NCBI GenBank assembly: GCA_036346375.1
Contig: CM070511.1
Span: 2,418,001 to 2,482,000 of the forward strand
Source: Guadua angustifolia
Taxonomy: Eukaryota > Streptophyta > Magnoliopsida > Poales > Poaceae
Direction: 5' to 3'
Length of the DNA: 64,000 nt
Below, piece after piece: positions 22,205-33,000 of the stretch. The translations under genes and the position numbers were made by a program. Each line of letters begins with the position of its first letter. The first letter of the stretch is position 1. The notes under the pieces were generated by a model, which made no database searches, was not told where the DNA came from, and saw only the letters and a list, made by a program, of their open reading frames with translations.

Positions 22205-23314
22205 TTACCTGGAGATCTTAGTAACTGAGCACACGTAGGGGATGAAATCCGCATTGTTCTTGCAGCCCGAGAGGTGGCCGATGGTGCGGGAGGTGCGGCC
22301 TTCGAGGTCCATGGCCACCACAATCTCTGCCAGAGGGTCAAACATCACCACCTCCGCGCCGCCCTGCGAGCGGAGCAGCATCACCCCGTTGCGGTTCCTG
22401 AGCTGGCAGCGGTCGAAATGACCGGCCCAAACCCACTGGATCTCCCCAGCGCCGAGGCTCAGGTCCAGGTGGAGCACCGCCACCTCGTTGACGCGCTCAT
22501 CCATGCACGTCACGCAGAGGTTCCCCTCCATCTCACCGAGCTCCCACACCGACCGGTGCTCCACTTCTCGCGGAGCGAAGATCCTATTCGGGCAGCCCGT
22601 CTCCGGATTGTAGCAGAGGATATAGCCAATGGTAGTGCGCCAGAACGCGAGGCCGAGGGCTCCCACTCCAGACGCCGACACCACATGCTCGACGGGGCAG
22701 ATCTCGCTGCCCACGCGCCACTCCCAGGTCCTTGACGAGAAGGACTCGAAGCCGAAGATGCCGTCGACGATGTTGAAGGCGACGACGACGTGGTAGTGAT
22801 CGATGGCGTCGTCTAAGCAGGACACGTCGAAAGTGATGACGACCGCCGGGTCCCTGAAGGCGCGGTGCTCGCGATTGTGGGACGGGAGGCGTACCCACTT
22901 GAAGGTGACGGGGTTGGCGATGTAGTAGAGGCCGGTGGTGCGCCCGCGGAGGCAGACGAGGCCGCGGGTGGAGGCGAGGACGGTGACCTCCTCGGGGAAG
23001 GCGGAGAAGGCCGGGTCGGGGATGAGCTGCTTGTCGCCGTGGAGCGCATCGAAGGCGGCGTAGGAGGCGGCCATGGAGGGGGTGTGGTGGAAGAGGCCAG
23101 AGAGGGGCCTGGGCGGCGGTGGGCGCGGCTGCTCGGTCTCCTCGGCGTCCTCGAGGTCGTAGAGGTCCTCCCCGTTGTCGTCAACGACCTCGTCCTCGTC
23201 ATCGGAGGCGTCGGGGGTAGAGCAGGAGGAGGAGTACGCGATGACGCGGTCGTCGTCGTCGGAGTCGGCGGGGTTGTCGGAGTCGAGCATGACCCAGTCT
23301 TCGTCGGAATCCAT
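22205..23314 (-). CDS. F-box-associated-domain-like protein lacking an F-box, 369 aa
   Basis: Single-exon ORF. The start at 23314 was chosen for its strong context (GGCCATGG); the frame stays open upstream to 23521. Residues 1-65 are extremely acidic and low-complexity, beginning MDSDEDWVMLDSD. From about residue 85 onward the sequence reads as an F-box-associated/kelch-like beta-propeller: TRGLVCLRG, IANPVTFKWVRLP, HVVVAFN, FESFSSRTWEW, LCYNPETG, EGNLCVTCMDERVNE and IQWVW appear in the usual order. An F-box is not visible at the N-terminus, where these proteins normally carry one, so a role as an SCF substrate adaptor is doubtful. EDWVML at residues 5-10 fits an ATG8-interacting motif. The stop TAA lies inside AG-GTAAAATC, a plausible splice donor, so a longer spliced C-terminus is possible. 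No function is established. Confidence 0.8.
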   Translation of the reverse strand: MDSDEDWVMLDSDNPADSDDDDRVIAYSSSCSTPDASDDEDEVVDDNGEDLYDLEDAEETEQPRPPPPRPLSGLFHHTPSMAASYAAFDALHGDKQLIPDPAFSAFPEEVTVLASTRGLVCLRGRTTGLYYIANPVTFKWVRLPSHNREHRAFRDPAVVITFDVSCLDDAIDHYHVVVAFNIVDGIFGFESFSSRTWEWRVGSEICPVEHVVSASGVGALGLAFWRTTIGYILCYNPETGCPNRIFAPREVEHRSVWELGEMEGNLCVTCMDERVNEVAVLHLDLSLGAGEIQWVWAGHFDRCQLRNRNGVMLLRSQGGAEVVMFDPLAEIVVAMDLEGRTSRTIGHLSGCKNNADFIPYVCSVTKISR

Positions 23315-23831
23315 GGCCGCCGGCCGATCGGGGTGGGAGGCGGTGCGCTCGATGGGGTTTGGGTGGTTAGGGTTTTGGAGATCGATCGGGAAGTGCGGGG
23401 AGATAGGGAGATTCGGTTTGGCTTGCGGCGGAAGACGGCGAGAGGAAATAATATAACGAGGAGTCGAGTCGACGACGACTTGCTGGGGTGGGAACCTACC
23501 CACGCGCTCTGGGTGGCCCACATGTCAGTGAACGGGTGATAGCGATGGTCGGAGGTTTCGTGGCCGCGACGGAAACACCGGCGAGAGACGCGTAGATCCT
23601 TCGTACGAATACATATTGTTATTTCTTCAAAAATGCCCTTGCATTGTGATCGACGTATATATTGATATTTTTTTCATTACAAAAAGACGCGCATAGACGT
23701 ACATCGGCAGGCACATATGCGCACGAATACATCTTTTAGATGGACGGAGGCCGAAAAAATATATATAGCAGCTATACGTGGATATGTTCAACAAGCATGT
23801 ATGTCCTACCCGCGAAGGAAGGAACAAAGGA

Positions 23832-24110
23832 TGTGTTTGGTTGTTTGTATCACTCTAGATTATCTCGTATAAGCCATTCAAGCTAATTTTTATCTGATTA
23901 AGTAGATGCAAGTTAAGTTGTTTGATTACTTGTTTATGCATATCATGAGTCTGTATTGGAAAAAACTTAATCTATGTGTTTTCTTCATCCTACATGAGTT
24001 GATACACTTGCATCTACTTAACTTAGATGAATAAAAAACTAAGCATGTATCTTATAGATATAATTATATTCATTTATATGATCTATCCATCGTATAGAGA
24101 ACCAAACACA
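23832..24110. mobile_element. MITE, about 279 bp
   Basis: Perfect 11-bp inverted ends TGTGTTTGGTT (23832-23842) and AACCAAACACA (24100-24110). Internal sequence contains further complementary stretches, such as AGTAGATGCAAGTTAAG against CTTGCATCTACTTAACTT. It is non-coding and lies about 520 bp upstream of the minus-strand gene start. The 3-bp duplication expected for Tourist elements is not obvious. Confidence 0.7.
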
Positions 24111-25033
24111 CTCAAAATGATCGGTGGACACCGGCCACTGGACTAGACTAACGACCTTGACTCATCGACTCCAACCAGGTCAATTCCCCACACAAAAACA
24201 TGTGTGTCCGGCTTATTCACAATTCATGGTACATCTCCATTCATTTGATTCGATCACGCTCTATTTTCCTTAGCACGCGTGCTAGCTGGCTAACTTGCTC
24301 CAATATCGAATAGGAAGATTAAGAAAATGATGAGGTTAATTAAATTCCCATGTTCTAAACGAGGTCTAATTAACTAAATCAAACACCCATTGACTCTTTT
24401 CTTTAAGAAGAGGAATAAGAAGTATAGTTTAGTCCATCCATTCAGAAATACATTAGATTTTAGAAAGCATGCGATCAATATTTGGCCCTATTTGGGGCTT
24501 AAAACTGGTTTCAGCTTCTGAAAAGGCAGTAAGCCCTTCTCCAAACAGCTCAACTTTTAAACGGTTTTTGACATAAGTAAAAAGTCATATATAACTATTA
24601 AAAACTAAAAACTGAAAGCTAAACTAAACTTGCTTTCATTGCTTATTGCTGAGAAAAATTAACTATTTATAAAACTATTTTTTATAAAAAAAACTATGCT
24701 TGAAAAGTTAAGGGCCTGACACTGGCCAGCAACAGACTGACACTTGGCGTGGGTTAAGGAAAAGCCGAGACACCGCTTAGGTGCTCTGTTTTGAGGTGCT
24801 AGACGCTTCCCATCCTCTCGATCCCCACGTCACACCGGCGCGCCACCGCTCCTCGCCTGCTCGCCTGCCATGACGTCGCGTCCCCCCCGCCTCGTGCTCC
24901 CGCCCGGTCTCCGTGTGCTCCCGATCCACATCGCCGACCTATTACAACGGCATCATCTACGACGGCCTCAAGTACCAAGCGAACGAAAGCACCTTCTAGA
25001 AACTTCTAGAACAACCTTCCGTAACCCCTCTTC
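24111..25033. other. Intergenic DNA with a possible MITE (24483-24717)
   Basis: Positions 24483-24717 begin GGCCCTATTTGGGGC and end AAGTTAAGGGCC, with GGCCCT/AGGGCC ends and an AGCTTCTGAAAAG-like interior seen in grass MITEs. The rest is spacer. A short frame near 24935-25000 (YYNGIIYDGLKYQ) could be a captured exon scrap, but no family is recognised. Confidence 0.35.
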
Positions 25034-25509
25034 TGTTTGAAACTAAGGCATAGCTGATGCATAAACATAATGTACTAGCCTTAAGTATAATCACAAAACT
25101 TAATGCGGAAATAAAATTAGATGAACTAACCCGGTGAAGAAGAAGCCATTAGGATTTCGTCGGTGAGGGAGATTCGGTCGGTGTAGAAGCACGGACGTGG
25201 ATGCACGGCAACATTGATGCGCGATGAAGAAAAAAGGGGGCACCGTGATCTTCACAGTGATGGTTCAGCTCTTCGTTAGCCTTAGCGCCAAAAACCCAGA
25301 TCGGATGGGTATGGGTGATTTTCGAGAGTAAGCAAAACTCGTGGTTTTCTCACACATGCGCGCGAGTGCAGGCTTCTCCCTCTTTATTTGTAGCGCTGGC
25401 TAATGGAACCGAACCAACAAATTTGGAAGCTCCCGATCAGAGCGCGGTAATGGAGCAATTAGCCCCTAATTTTTGAACTTTCTGTTTTAACCGAAGATCA
25501 TGACTAACA
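25034..25509 (-). mobile_element. 3' LTR of a Copia-like element (minus)
   Basis: On the minus strand a polypurine tract AAGTGGGAGAA (25510-25520) is followed directly by TGTTAGTCATG, the classic PPT/LTR junction of plant Copia elements. A candidate LTR end, GTTTCAAACA, reads out at 25034. Pol remnants lie on the same strand upstream (25930-26420). The 5' part is absent, because element 1 begins at 26423. Confidence 0.65.
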
Positions 25510-25520
25510 TTCTCCCACTT

Positions 25521-25929
25521 GATCGAAAGCTAATATCATAAGTCCATATTAAACAGAACAACATACCAAGATAAAGTATTACAATGGTTAATTTAAGCAC
25601 TACTGCAACCCCAGTATCTATAGTGCGTTATTCTATCTCGATAGGATAATTAATTATTTCTTAACGGGAGTTGGTTTTATTCTTATAGTCCTTTTGTGCA
25701 GTTTATTTTCATTTGTCATCATGTGCACATAAAAAAAGTGAAAGCAAACTTTGTAATTTCCAGAATCAATGTCTGAGATCTCAATTTGTCCTAGAAGTAT
25801 AGGCTGTCAATAAGTTTTATGCCGGCACTAATTTTGAGACAAGTCTTTAACAGGGAATCATTAAACTCAATGTGATGCATAAACTTACATATTAAACATG
25901 ATACTCAATTCTTATAGGCTGAACATCAA
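25521..25929. other. Between the Copia LTR and pol remnant
   Basis: AT-rich sequence, presumably more of the decayed Copia internal domain. I could not read convincing protein blocks in it. Confidence 0.35.
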
Positions 25930-26422
25930 TAATTTGATTCTGGATTATATCTTTCATAACATCATGTGTTTGGCAGCACAACTTGACATGTTGTTACTCG
26001 AAGCAAAAATTGCACTCTTACATAATAAATTCCAGGATAGAATCTTAAGCTAAAAATAAATTTTCTTATTCTTAAACCACAATAGCCTATTGTGGATTTC
26101 TTATTATCTAATAGTCTTATAACATGCCACAAGTCTGCTTGCATCATTAATGACGCCTTAAGATATTGACTAGAGCCATTCCATACTATGGCTCTTTCTA
26201 TAAGGTTCAAGATTTGACTTGATGTGGATTTTTAATATCAACACACCTTACATAATCTGTGTCTGAATAACCCATAACTTTATGATTATCAGACTTCTTA
26301 TATGAGCATGTAATCATTAGCACTTTGCCTATGATGCAAAGTTGTCTTTAGTAGTTTTCCAATGGTCCAATCCTGGATTATATTTGCCAAGTATCCCGGT
26401 TACAAATGTTAAATAAGGGCGT
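25930..26422 (-). pseudogene. Copia pol C-terminal fragment, decayed
   Basis: In minus-strand frames, pieces such as KYNPGLDHWKTTK, SDNHKVMGYSDTD and a VRCVD-like stretch match the Copia RNase H region, with stops and frame changes between them. The remainder towards 25962 (IRKFIFSLRF) is consistent with the pol C-terminus. The fragment stops abruptly at 26422, where element 1 inserted. Confidence 0.65.
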
Positions 26423-27078
26423 TGTCGGGGACTGAGAAATATCTAGCGGGTCAACGCGTGGTCAACAGGGCCCCAAGCTTGGGATTGAGCAGCATGGGTT
26501 CTCGACCACGACCTAGGCCGCACGGTCCCCACGCGACCTCGAGCTTGGGGAGTGAGGATCCAACTCCCGCACGACCTCGACCTTGGCTTGAAGGTGTGTG
26601 CTTACTCGACAGTTACTAAGACCGGGAATCCCGGAGTTAAGGCGGACGTGGGCGCCAGATCCGAGACGGTTGCAGCACGTCCTCAATGCGCACCATGCAC
26701 TATCTCGAGAATCTCTCCCGGCTATTTCTGGTAACGACCGGGAGGAGTATAAGATCCCTTGAAGTAGATCGGCAAAGGACAGAACATCAACGCACAAGCG
26801 ATAGGACAGTAGCCATAACCAGAGTGCTTAAGCTCGAGCTGTAAACCACCTCTGTACTCAAGAATAGTGAGGTCCTCCGCCTCAGGGGAAGACTGGAGTA
26901 GAGCTATTACCCTCACGGGGGCTCGAACCAGTATAATCCGCTGTGTCTCGCTCTTTGTCGTTTCGCCCTGACTAACATCGCAGCAGATCCGTTCCTCCGT
27001 TGAGCGTAGCTCGTTTTGGGTCCCTCATCATACTAACCCCGTTTCACATTTGCGGTCAGGCGATCCCAATCATCGACA
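26423..27078 (+). mobile_element. Element 1 (Gypsy) 5' LTR
   Basis: Starts TGTCGGGGAC and ends ATCGACA, matching TGTCG/CGACA termini, and is 656 bp long. TATAAG lies at 26748-26753. A primer-binding-site-like AGGCGCCCATCGTGGGGC follows two bases after the end. The insertion interrupts the minus-strand Copia remnant. The matching 3' LTR is not in this window. Confidence 0.75.
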
Positions 27079-27258
27079 GCAGGCGCCCATCGTGGGGCCC
27101 GAAAGCTTCGCTCATTCGGAAGAAGTTCAAGACTTTCGAGGTATGGCGTCCATCGCTGCAGGACATTCCGCGAGCTCGGGTTCGAATGCAGTCCCGAGCA
27201 TGGAAGCTCCACATCCCTGTTCTCCCCCTCTCCGCCACTACGTGATCAACTCGTTCTT

Positions 27259-28686
27259 ATGGCTGCTAACCATGGCACGAGTGTGGAGAAAGGGGAGCGC
27301 AGCCCGAAGACCCCCGAGGACACTCGCCCGATGGCCCAAGTTGCCATCAACCAGGCCATAACCTCCCTCCGGCGAGAGGAGCGCGAGAAGATTGGAACAT
27401 CGTCAGGACGCTCCAAACTCCCTCAATCGGGCGAGCGCCTTCGTGCGATCACCCGAGTCATGACCGACCATGCCCGTTTGAGGTTGGGCCTTTTCAGCCG
27501 AGCTCTCGCAGACGAGCTCGACAAGGCAGTTATTGAAGCCGTGCCGTCGCAGCACCAAAGCTGCCCTTCCGGATCCTGTTCCCTAAAGAGTGATGGTAGC
27601 TCCTCGCACAGGCACCGGCGTCCCCACTGGTCTCCTGTGCGCCAGCAATCCCGGGATTTGTCCCGTACTCCGCTGCACCATCGCTCCCCGAGTGCAACTC
27701 CAGATGGTGTATGGCGACAGTCGGACTCTCACTCTAGCAACAGCATGTCGGGCCTTTCTCCTGACGTTCCCCCGAGGCGTCGCCGGATCCATGAGCACTT
27801 GCAGTACCTCCCGGGCGATGCTCGGGCCCATCGCCACGACCGACGTGGTTGTAGGTCAAGCCGCCGAGGCGATCGTGAATCTAACTCCAGCAGCGGTGAT
27901 CACCTTTCTAGGCGCGCCCCTGTTCCGGCTTATGGCTACGCGGCGTACTCCGACGACCTTCGGCGGGTGTGCTGGCCGGCCCGTTTTAAGCCTGCCTTGA
28001 TCGAGCGGTTCGACGGGACGAAGAACCCAAATGAGTTTCTTTCGATCTACACCAGCGCGAAATTGGCCGCCTGGGGAGACGAGGATGTAATGGCCAACTA
28101 CCTCCCAACCGTCTTGGACAGTGCTGCCCGCACCTGGCTCTTCAACCAGAAGCCCGGCTCCTTTCGCTCGTGGCGCCAAATTCAGAATGCCCTCCGCTTC
28201 AACTTTCAGAGTTGCTATGAGCGGCCTGGTAGGGAGAAGGATCTGGACCGAGTTATCCTGGGGAAGAATGAACCCCTCCGCGACTTTGTGCGGCGGTTCA
28301 TCCGCACGAGGAACCTGATCCCAAGCATCTCCGGCGAGGCTATGATCAAGGCCTTCAAGTTCGGCGTCCGCAACCGACGCCTCACCGAAGATCTGGAGAT
28401 TACGACAAGGCTTGCCATCAACAAGTTGTTTCGTATGGCGGAGCGCTACACGGATGCAGATGACGCGGTTCGCTGGAAGCGTGACTATGACCAAGGTAAG
28501 CTCAGCATCAACTTGGGCAAGGCTGGTCCCTCTAACGCCAAGAACGCCGACCTGGGCTCGACCGCCAAGAAGCGGAAGAGGGACCGCAAGCATGGTGATG
28601 GTCGGCCACGGGTGGTTATTTCGGCAAACGGCCACCGCGAAGTCATGGATGTGCGAGATCCGGCCCAAGAGGGGTCCCGACCTTAG
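27259..28686 (+). CDS. Element 1 Gag polyprotein, 475 aa
   Basis: An intact ORF downstream of the LTR and primer-binding site. The first about 235 residues are Ser/Arg-rich and low-complexity. Residues about 240-410 are a retrotransposon Gag domain: FDGTKNPNEFLSIYTSA, YLPTVLDSAARTWLFN, SFRSWRQIQNALRFNFQ, LRDFVRRFIRTRNLIPSISG and the IKAFKFGVRN region follow in the usual order. Gag assembles the virus-like particle that packages element RNA. A C-terminal K/R-rich tail (KKRKRDRKHGD) may bind RNA. No CCHC knuckle was seen. The frame ends in a stop before the protease. Confidence 0.85.
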   Translation: MAANHGTSVEKGERSPKTPEDTRPMAQVAINQAITSLRREEREKIGTSSGRSKLPQSGERLRAITRVMTDHARLRLGLFSRALADELDKAVIEAVPSQHQSCPSGSCSLKSDGSSSHRHRRPHWSPVRQQSRDLSRTPLHHRSPSATPDGVWRQSDSHSSNSMSGLSPDVPPRRRRIHEHLQYLPGDARAHRHDRRGCRSSRRGDRESNSSSGDHLSRRAPVPAYGYAAYSDDLRRVCWPARFKPALIERFDGTKNPNEFLSIYTSAKLAAWGDEDVMANYLPTVLDSAARTWLFNQKPGSFRSWRQIQNALRFNFQSCYERPGREKDLDRVILGKNEPLRDFVRRFIRTRNLIPSISGEAMIKAFKFGVRNRRLTEDLEITTRLAINKLFRMAERYTDADDAVRWKRDYDQGKLSINLGKAGPSNAKNADLGSTAKKRKRDRKHGDGRPRVVISANGHREVMDVRDPAQEGSRP

Positions 28687-29006
28687 CGAAATCGGCCACA
28701 ACCTCAGCAGGCGCCACGCCGACCTCGGCAGGGGGATCGCCGGTCTGGGCCTCGACAGGCCAACGGCCGCCCGCAGGATCCCGAAGGGCGACCTCGGTTC
28801 GATGAAGAAAATTTTTGCTTATTCCACAGGACCCCGGGCCACGACCTGCGAAATGCGGGCTTAGCGAGAACAAAGTGAGCCTTCTATGATGGGCGCGGAG
28901 ATGCCCACGCTCGAAAGAGGGAGATCAGCCAACAGGTCAACACGAGGCGGACCAGCCGACCTCGACTGTATTTTCAGCGAGCGATCGCGGATCGGCGTCA
29001 TCTTGG

Positions 29007-29414
29007 TTGCTCGTCGTCATTACCAATCTGACGCGAAATCAAGGATCTTTGCGCATGGTTTATCGAAGCTCTGGTTGGGATGCCCATGGACCCGACCACG
29101 CAAGTGGGCGGGGCTACGATAACCTTCACACGGGAGGACGCCCCCAAGGTATGTCCAAATACCTCAAGACTGCCCTGGTTGTGACCCCGACCATCAGCAA
29201 CACCATGGTCGGGCATGTCATGATCGATGGGGGCAGTTCCCTCAACCTGCTCCTGGCTAGCGCGCTCGACCAGATGCAAATACCCCGGTCGAAGCTCAAG
29301 AATATCGCGATCCCGTTCTTCGGGATCGTTCCTGGAAGCTCGACCACTCCTCTGGGGCAGATGGTCCTGCCTGTCACCTTCAGCGCCTCGGACAACTTCA
29401 ACTTCAAGCCGTGA
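29007..29414 (+). pseudogene. Element 1 retropepsin-like protease segment
   Basis: The frame contains a Tat-type aspartic protease. The flap-side stretch TISNTMVGHVMIDGGSSLN carries the active-site D-G-G-S (near 29226-29240), and PLGQMVLPVTFSASDNFNF follows. The protein ends early at 29412-29414, and the sequence towards 29880 is frame-broken. The protease would normally cleave the Gag-Pol polyprotein; here it is cut off from functional pol. Confidence 0.75.
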
Positions 29415-30000
29415 TCACCTTGAGGTGGTCGGCGATCTTCCTAGCGCCATCCTCGGGCGCCCGGCTTTAGTCGAGGCTCATGGCGACAAACCACTATAGC
29501 CCTTCTTTGCATGAAACTCCCGAGCCCCAAGGGCATCATAAGCTGTCTTGAGGCGACCTCAAGGCGGCGGCTGCAGTTGAGACCAAGCCTTGGCTCTCGG
29601 CAAGCATCTTTGCCTCGGCAAGGTCTGAGCGACCACGAAGGTCGCCCGCTAGAAGGCAGTCATCCAGCCTAGCGGGGCGACGAAGGCTGTGCCGTTCAAA
29701 GAAGGCGACTTGTCCAAGTGCATCCACATCTCAGCCGAGCTGAGTTCCAAATAGGAACTCGAGCTCATCACCTTCCTCCGCGCCAACAAGGACATATTAA
29801 GCAGGGAGCCGCGGACATCTTAGGTGTGTCAGAGGTGGTCAACCAGATTACAAGTCTTGACCCATTGTCGGCCCGTGCAGCTAGAAGGCTGCGTCACTTC
29901 TCCCCAAGAAGGTCGCTATAATCAAGGAGAACCTCGACAAGCTCCTGAAGGCCGGCTTCATACGAGAGATCAATTACACTGAATGGTTAGCCAATCCGGT
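29415..30000 (+). pseudogene. Element 1 protease tail and start of reverse transcriptase, decayed
   Basis: Fragments include a link region and, near 29905-30000, KKVAIIKENLDKLLKAGF, then IREINY-like and EWLANPV. These match the N-terminal part of Gypsy reverse transcriptase, in broken frames. The coding match stops exactly where a different LTR begins at 30001, marking the insertion of element 3. Confidence 0.7.
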
Positions 30001-30055
30001 TGACGAATACTCATACTGGGGATACCCCAATGATAGGAACAACAAATGGGCCATC
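30001..30055 (+). mobile_element. Element 3 5' LTR, left fragment
   Basis: The sequence TGACGAATACTCATAC followed by GGATACCCC and AACAACAAATGGGC matches the start of the complete element 3 LTR at 59397. Only 55 bp remain before element 2 starts at 30056. The piece establishes nesting order: element 3 inserted in element 1, then element 2 in element 3. Confidence 0.85.
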
Positions 30056-33000
30056 TGTAACACCCCAATTTTTGCTTTTCTTGCATTTAAATGGTATTTT
30101 GAATTTTTGGGGAATTTCTGGAATTTATTTGGATTTATTTGGATTTATTTGGATTTATTTGAATTAAACCATTTAACAAATTAATTAAATAATAGAAAAG
30201 TTAAGATAAAATTTTGCTGAAAATATTTTACTTGAGTCACAAATGTCTTAAAATATTTTTGGGAATTTTTCCGAATTTTTCTAGTATTTTAAAGTCCCAA
30301 ATGAATTATTTTATTTTCGGAATTATTTTTAATCGAAAAAAGAATTTAAAACTCCAATGAATAGTATTGGGCGAATCTTGTATGGCCCATCTCGCAAAAC
30401 CCTAATCCCGCCAACCGTGTGATCTCAATCCGCGGTGCTGCGATCGTCCGCGTTCTTGCGTGTGCGAGCCGTTGGATCACGACCGTGAATCGGCCGGATT
30501 GCTTAAATCTCGCCCGAAACCGGATCGGATGCTTGCCCGCGCCCGCCACCGAGTCCGTTAGGGTTCATGAAAAACTTCAGACGTCGAGGCCGTATTTAAG
30601 AGCCGACCCGCCCGTTTTCTCTTTTCCTTGCGCACATTATGCCCTAGCTTTTCGTGCCGAGCCGCCGCAATCCTCGCGAGTTACTCGCCGTAGTTGCTGG
30701 TCGTGCCGCCGCGGGTTTTCTTCGTTTTCGACGCCGGTGAAGCCGCTCCGTCGCCTTGAAGGTCTTCCTCGAGTTCTCGGAGGAGACGCGCCCGAGGGTA
30801 ACCCATTCGGCCGAGAACAGCCGGGCGCCCAGCGCATCGTCGTCTTCCTCGGCTCCGTCAAGCCCGGCGCCCATAGCACCATCGCCGTCGTCCGACCTCC
30901 GTCGACCGTCCGATCTCAACCGACGACCGGATTCCGCCCGTCGCCCTTACCGATAAACTTCATCTTCCAACCTCATCCGTTAGATCTAGATTCAGCGGCT
31001 CGGATCGCACCGCACCATAGCCAATCACGCCACGACGGACAGCGTGCACCGCAGCATGACCCACCTGCTTGCGCATGCGCATGTCGGCGACAATAGCGGA
31101 CCCACTGTCGGCGCCGACGTGCCGCAGTTCACCGAATCGGCTGACAGCCGGGCCCCACGTCGGCTTACGCCTTGTCGCGGCGTGGCGTCTGGGCGGCGTC
31201 ATCTTGGCGTCCGCGGTGGGACCCACTGTCGATGGTGGCCAAAGTCGTCTTGGCGTCCGCGATGGCGTCATCTTGGCGTCGGCGGGGGCCGGTCGGTGGC
31301 GTCGGCAAAGGCCACGTGTCACTCTCTGGTGTCGACCGTGTCTCGGATGATAATAATTAATTTCGAAAAAAAAATATTTAATTAATTCGGTTTATTGATT
31401 TAAAATGTATTTTGAAACTTCAAATGCTTATAACTTTTGCGTTTTAACTCCGATTTGAGTGATTCCAATTTCTATAAATTTGTAAAATTGTGATCTTTCT
31501 GTTTATGAATTTTATTTGAATTTTTGAGCACTGTTTGTCTACTGTTTATTTATTTTATTGTTTTGTGCATACGTTCTGCGTGAAGCGTTGAAGTCCCGAG
31601 CGGTTTCGAGGAGAAGTTCGACCGAGGAGCAAGCTCGGGAACGAGAACCAGCACTTTTGAAGGCAAGTTGTGTTTGATCATGTTGAACCTATTAGAAAAT
31701 TACTTTGATTTAAACTATTGCATGCTAATTTGATAGAAATGACTCTGAATAAATTTTGGGATTAGTTAAATGCCTAGTTCTGTATGCCACCTTGTCATTA
31801 TATAATTGTAGGCCATGAATCCTTTGTCACCCTAGGTTATGGATTAATAGTTGGACATTAATAATTTGCCAACATGGGTTGAGTAGACCAAAGTAGTATG
31901 CTTAGCCCTTGCGTGGACATATCATGATTTTGGAATACCAAAGTAAATATTGACTTAATGAGATATGGAACATGATTTGTGAATGAGACATGTGTTATTG
32001 AGTTGATGATGGCACGTGGTGCAATGGTAAAGCAAGGGTGGGAAAATGATTTAGGCGGGGCAAATGGCAAGATTGTTTACAGTGGGCCAAGAGTGGCAAC
32101 CTGGCGGTCGTATTTGGTTTTATTGGTTTTGGATAATTGAGATCACACTTGGTTAGTCTTGCCTCGGTCAACTAAGGACTTAACCTTGCGAGCATTTGAG
32201 TGAGTCTCTCATACTGACCACAAGCTCCGTAATGGGGCGGACTTAGGTGAGTAAAGCGGGAAATCTATTCTTTGAGTCTTGTCGTGGTGGTGTGAGGCAG
32301 GAGAAGCGGAATGAGAACTCACATGGCGCAAGAGGGGCCACAGGTGTGGTAACCAGTCCCTCGGTGTTGAAACCTTAGCGAGGCGTCTTGGGTTTAGATG
32401 GAACTTTGGAAAGGCTTCGTTCACGGTTATTTGCCTTGGTGGTATTTGTTGTATCTTGTGGGTAAAGTGTATAACCTCTGCGAGTGTACAACCTATTGAA
32501 TAGCCGTGCTCACGGTATTGAGCATCGCTTCGGTGATTCTGATCAAGGGTTAGATTTTTATGAAAATGAATTGTTTATGGAAAAATGCTTGGGTTGATGA
32601 TGATGAACTGACTTAGGATGGAGAAATGATTCTGATTGAAATGTTTGTGAAAGCTATTATTCCTACTCTTGTTTCTTTGCTTTGCAATCTATTCTTTGTT
32701 TATCTTGAATCTTTGTCTTGCTCATGAACCATAGCCTATCCTTTGTACTAAGCCATGCATGTAGAATATTAGAATTGCATTACATGCATGACTTCTTGAG
32801 TGCTCAAAGTACTCACCCACAACAACACAACCAGGTTGAAGAAGAAGCAACCCACCTTTCGGGAGGAGGAGTATCGGGAGGAGGCCGAAGCGAACTAGGG
32901 AGCGAGCCCGATCGATTACTGTGGCAAATTGGTTGGCGCCACGAGTTTATTTTATTTCATTGCTTTTGAATATTTTAATAAGTTTTAAGCCTGCTGTAAT

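Noticed and set aside
23315..23521. Upstream in-frame ATG extending the FBA-like protein by 69 residues
   Set aside because: The extension is Pro-rich and unlike the family, and the ATG at 23314 has a much better initiation context. It is probably 5' UTR.
22865..23539. 224-codon plus-strand ORF
   Set aside because: It is the antisense shadow of the GC-rich, acidic N-terminal half of the FBA-like gene; its Gly/Val/Glu-rich protein has no family features.
24935..25000. Captured gene exon reading YYNGIIYDGLKYQ
   Set aside because: Too short, no splice sites and no family recognised; left as a remark only.
27856..28701. 281-codon minus-strand ORF
   Set aside because: It overlaps the element 1 gag ORF in antisense, and the plus strand shows clear Gag motifs.
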